64,000 nucleotides of DNA from Neptunicoccus sediminis (GTDB lineage: Bacteria > Pseudomonadota > Alphaproteobacteria > Rhodobacterales > Rhodobacteraceae). The notes beneath the pieces were generated by a model. That model saw nothing but the letters and a program-made list of their open reading frames with translations, did no database searches and was not told where the DNA came from. The stretch's first letter is position 1; each line of letters opens with the position of its first letter. Positions 63,410 through 64,000 of the stretch are shown piece by piece. Location: the NCBI RefSeq assembly GCF_001719615.1, contig NZ_MDVX01000013.1, forward strand, positions 62,001 to 126,000, given 5' to 3'. Made by a program: the position numbers and the translations under genes.

Positions 63410-64000
63410 GACAATTCTCCTCTATCGGGGTCCAGTAGAGGACCACCAGAGCGATGGTTTTCAGAACAGACGGGACCACCGCATAGGTCAGGGTCAACAT
63501 CCAGAGCACCTGTGGCGGGTTCGGCTGGATGGTGGAAAAACCGGAATGGTCCAAGAGTGGCAGCACGGTGGCGGCCGCAATCGCGAGGGTCAGTTTGGCG
63601 CAGAAATTCCACAGACCAAAGGCTTGGCCTCCGGCGCCGTGGACCCGCTCTACCCGCGCGGAAAACAGGGCCGGCAGCAGCGTCATATCGGCGCCAAGCG
63701 CCGCGCCGGATGCCAGACACACCAGCGCAAACGGCCAGACATCCCCCTGCCCGAGCATGATGGCAAAGCTGAAAGCAACAATCGACAGACCCATACCCGC
63801 CAACAGCGTCCAACGCACCCCGCGCAGCGCAGCAATCCGCGCCCAAACGGGAACGGAAACAGCGGCAGCGAGAAAGAACACCAATAGCAGCGGTCCGGCA
63901 GCGGTTTCATGGCCAAGGCGGTATTCCACAAAGAACAGGAACAGGCTGGCGCTGACCGCAGCGGGTGCGGCATTCAACAGGCCCACCAGCAGCAACCGCC
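63402..64000 (-). CDS. MFS transporter, N-terminally truncated by the window edge
   Basis: The open frame runs to the right edge, so only about the last 199 residues are seen. Five to six hydrophobic segments, with the loop PVWARIAALRGVRWTLLAG (cytoplasmic motif A-like) and FALVCLASGAALGADMTLLPALFSARVE. Resembles the GPH/melibiose-type MFS_2 family. A TTG near 63995 is not the true start. Operon with DUF3833 and SDR. Confidence 0.8.
   Translation of the reverse strand, partial: RLLLVGLLNAAPAAVSASLFLFFVEYRLGHETAAGPLLLVFFLAAAVSVPVWARIAALRGVRWTLLAGMGLSIVAFSFAIMLGQGDVWPFALVCLASGAALGADMTLLPALFSARVERVHGAGGQAFGLWNFCAKLTLAIAAATVLPLLDHSGFSTIQPNPPQVLWMLTLTYAVVPSVLKTIALVVLYWTPIEENCHV

Overview
The window looks like chromosome of a marine alphaproteobacterium of the Rhodobacterales (Roseobacter-like). 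The evidence is about 60% GC, an F1-only ATP synthase operon (atpHAGDC without F0 genes), a roseobacter-type RTX/Hint protein, a ScfR-type regulator, three high-affinity (Liv/HAAT) ABC transporter loci, and a CCA-encoded tRNA-Val next to a 41-residue L36 gene. I see no prophage, insertion sequence, CRISPR array or rRNA.

Layout. 1-2.7 kb: the end of a Liv-type transporter operon (permease fragment, two ATPases, a Rid-family protein), then a universal stress gene behind a near-perfect FNR-type class II promoter. 2.9-8.1 kb (minus): a complete second Liv-type operon with a Tat-exported binding protein. 8.4-13 kb (plus): a sensory island made of a ScfR-like regulator with a histidine-kinase-like helical hairpin and an apparent CTG start, a lone receiver, a small two-TM protein, and a fused sodium:solute symporter/histidine kinase. 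13-17.7 kb: an APH-fold kinase and a 1071-residue secreted RTX protein with about 34 tandem GTGGT units and a C-terminal Hint domain. 17.8-26.2 kb: housekeeping and metabolic genes (enoyl-CoA hydratase, HAD phosphatase, MaoC hydratase, ribF, DUF2161 nuclease-like, YcgN-like, threonine aldolase, hydrolase, DsbA-like isomerase, prs). 26.2-28.4 kb: a DUF1127/MocR divergent pair and an H-type lectin. 28.4-33.5 kb: atpHAGDC. 33.8-42.3 kb: Bcr/CflA efflux, methyltransferase, gloB, an unknown protein, clpA, adenylate cyclase, N-formylglutamate amidohydrolase. 42.4-42.8 kb: tRNA-Val and rpmJ.

42.8-55.1 kb: a TesB-like thioesterase and a transporter/activation locus (PaaK-like ligase, LivF, binding protein, LivM, LivH, LivG, long-chain acyl-CoA synthetase) facing a hybrid histidine kinase and an OmpR-type regulator. 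The obvious reading is uptake of an aromatic or other organic acid coupled to CoA activation, with a dedicated two-component sensor. 55.1-58 kb: LysR regulator with a divergent SHMT-like enzyme and a small secreted protein. 58-62.1 kb: a stand-alone formate dehydrogenase alpha subunit that lacks the usual His-Cys3 cluster motif, and a saccharopine-dehydrogenase-like enzyme. 62.1-64 kb: SDR, DUF3833 and a truncated MFS gene.

Points most worth attention: the ScfR/DHp-receiver-symporter kinase island; a short sequence (TTCAATGTTCC, one variable base, AAAATACTCA) found four times, always just 3' of a minus-strand gene; the GTGGT/RTX/Hint protein; the transporter plus two CoA ligases plus two-component locus; and the FNR-type promoter. 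Functions are assigned from recognisable motifs and family knowledge only; no database search was possible.
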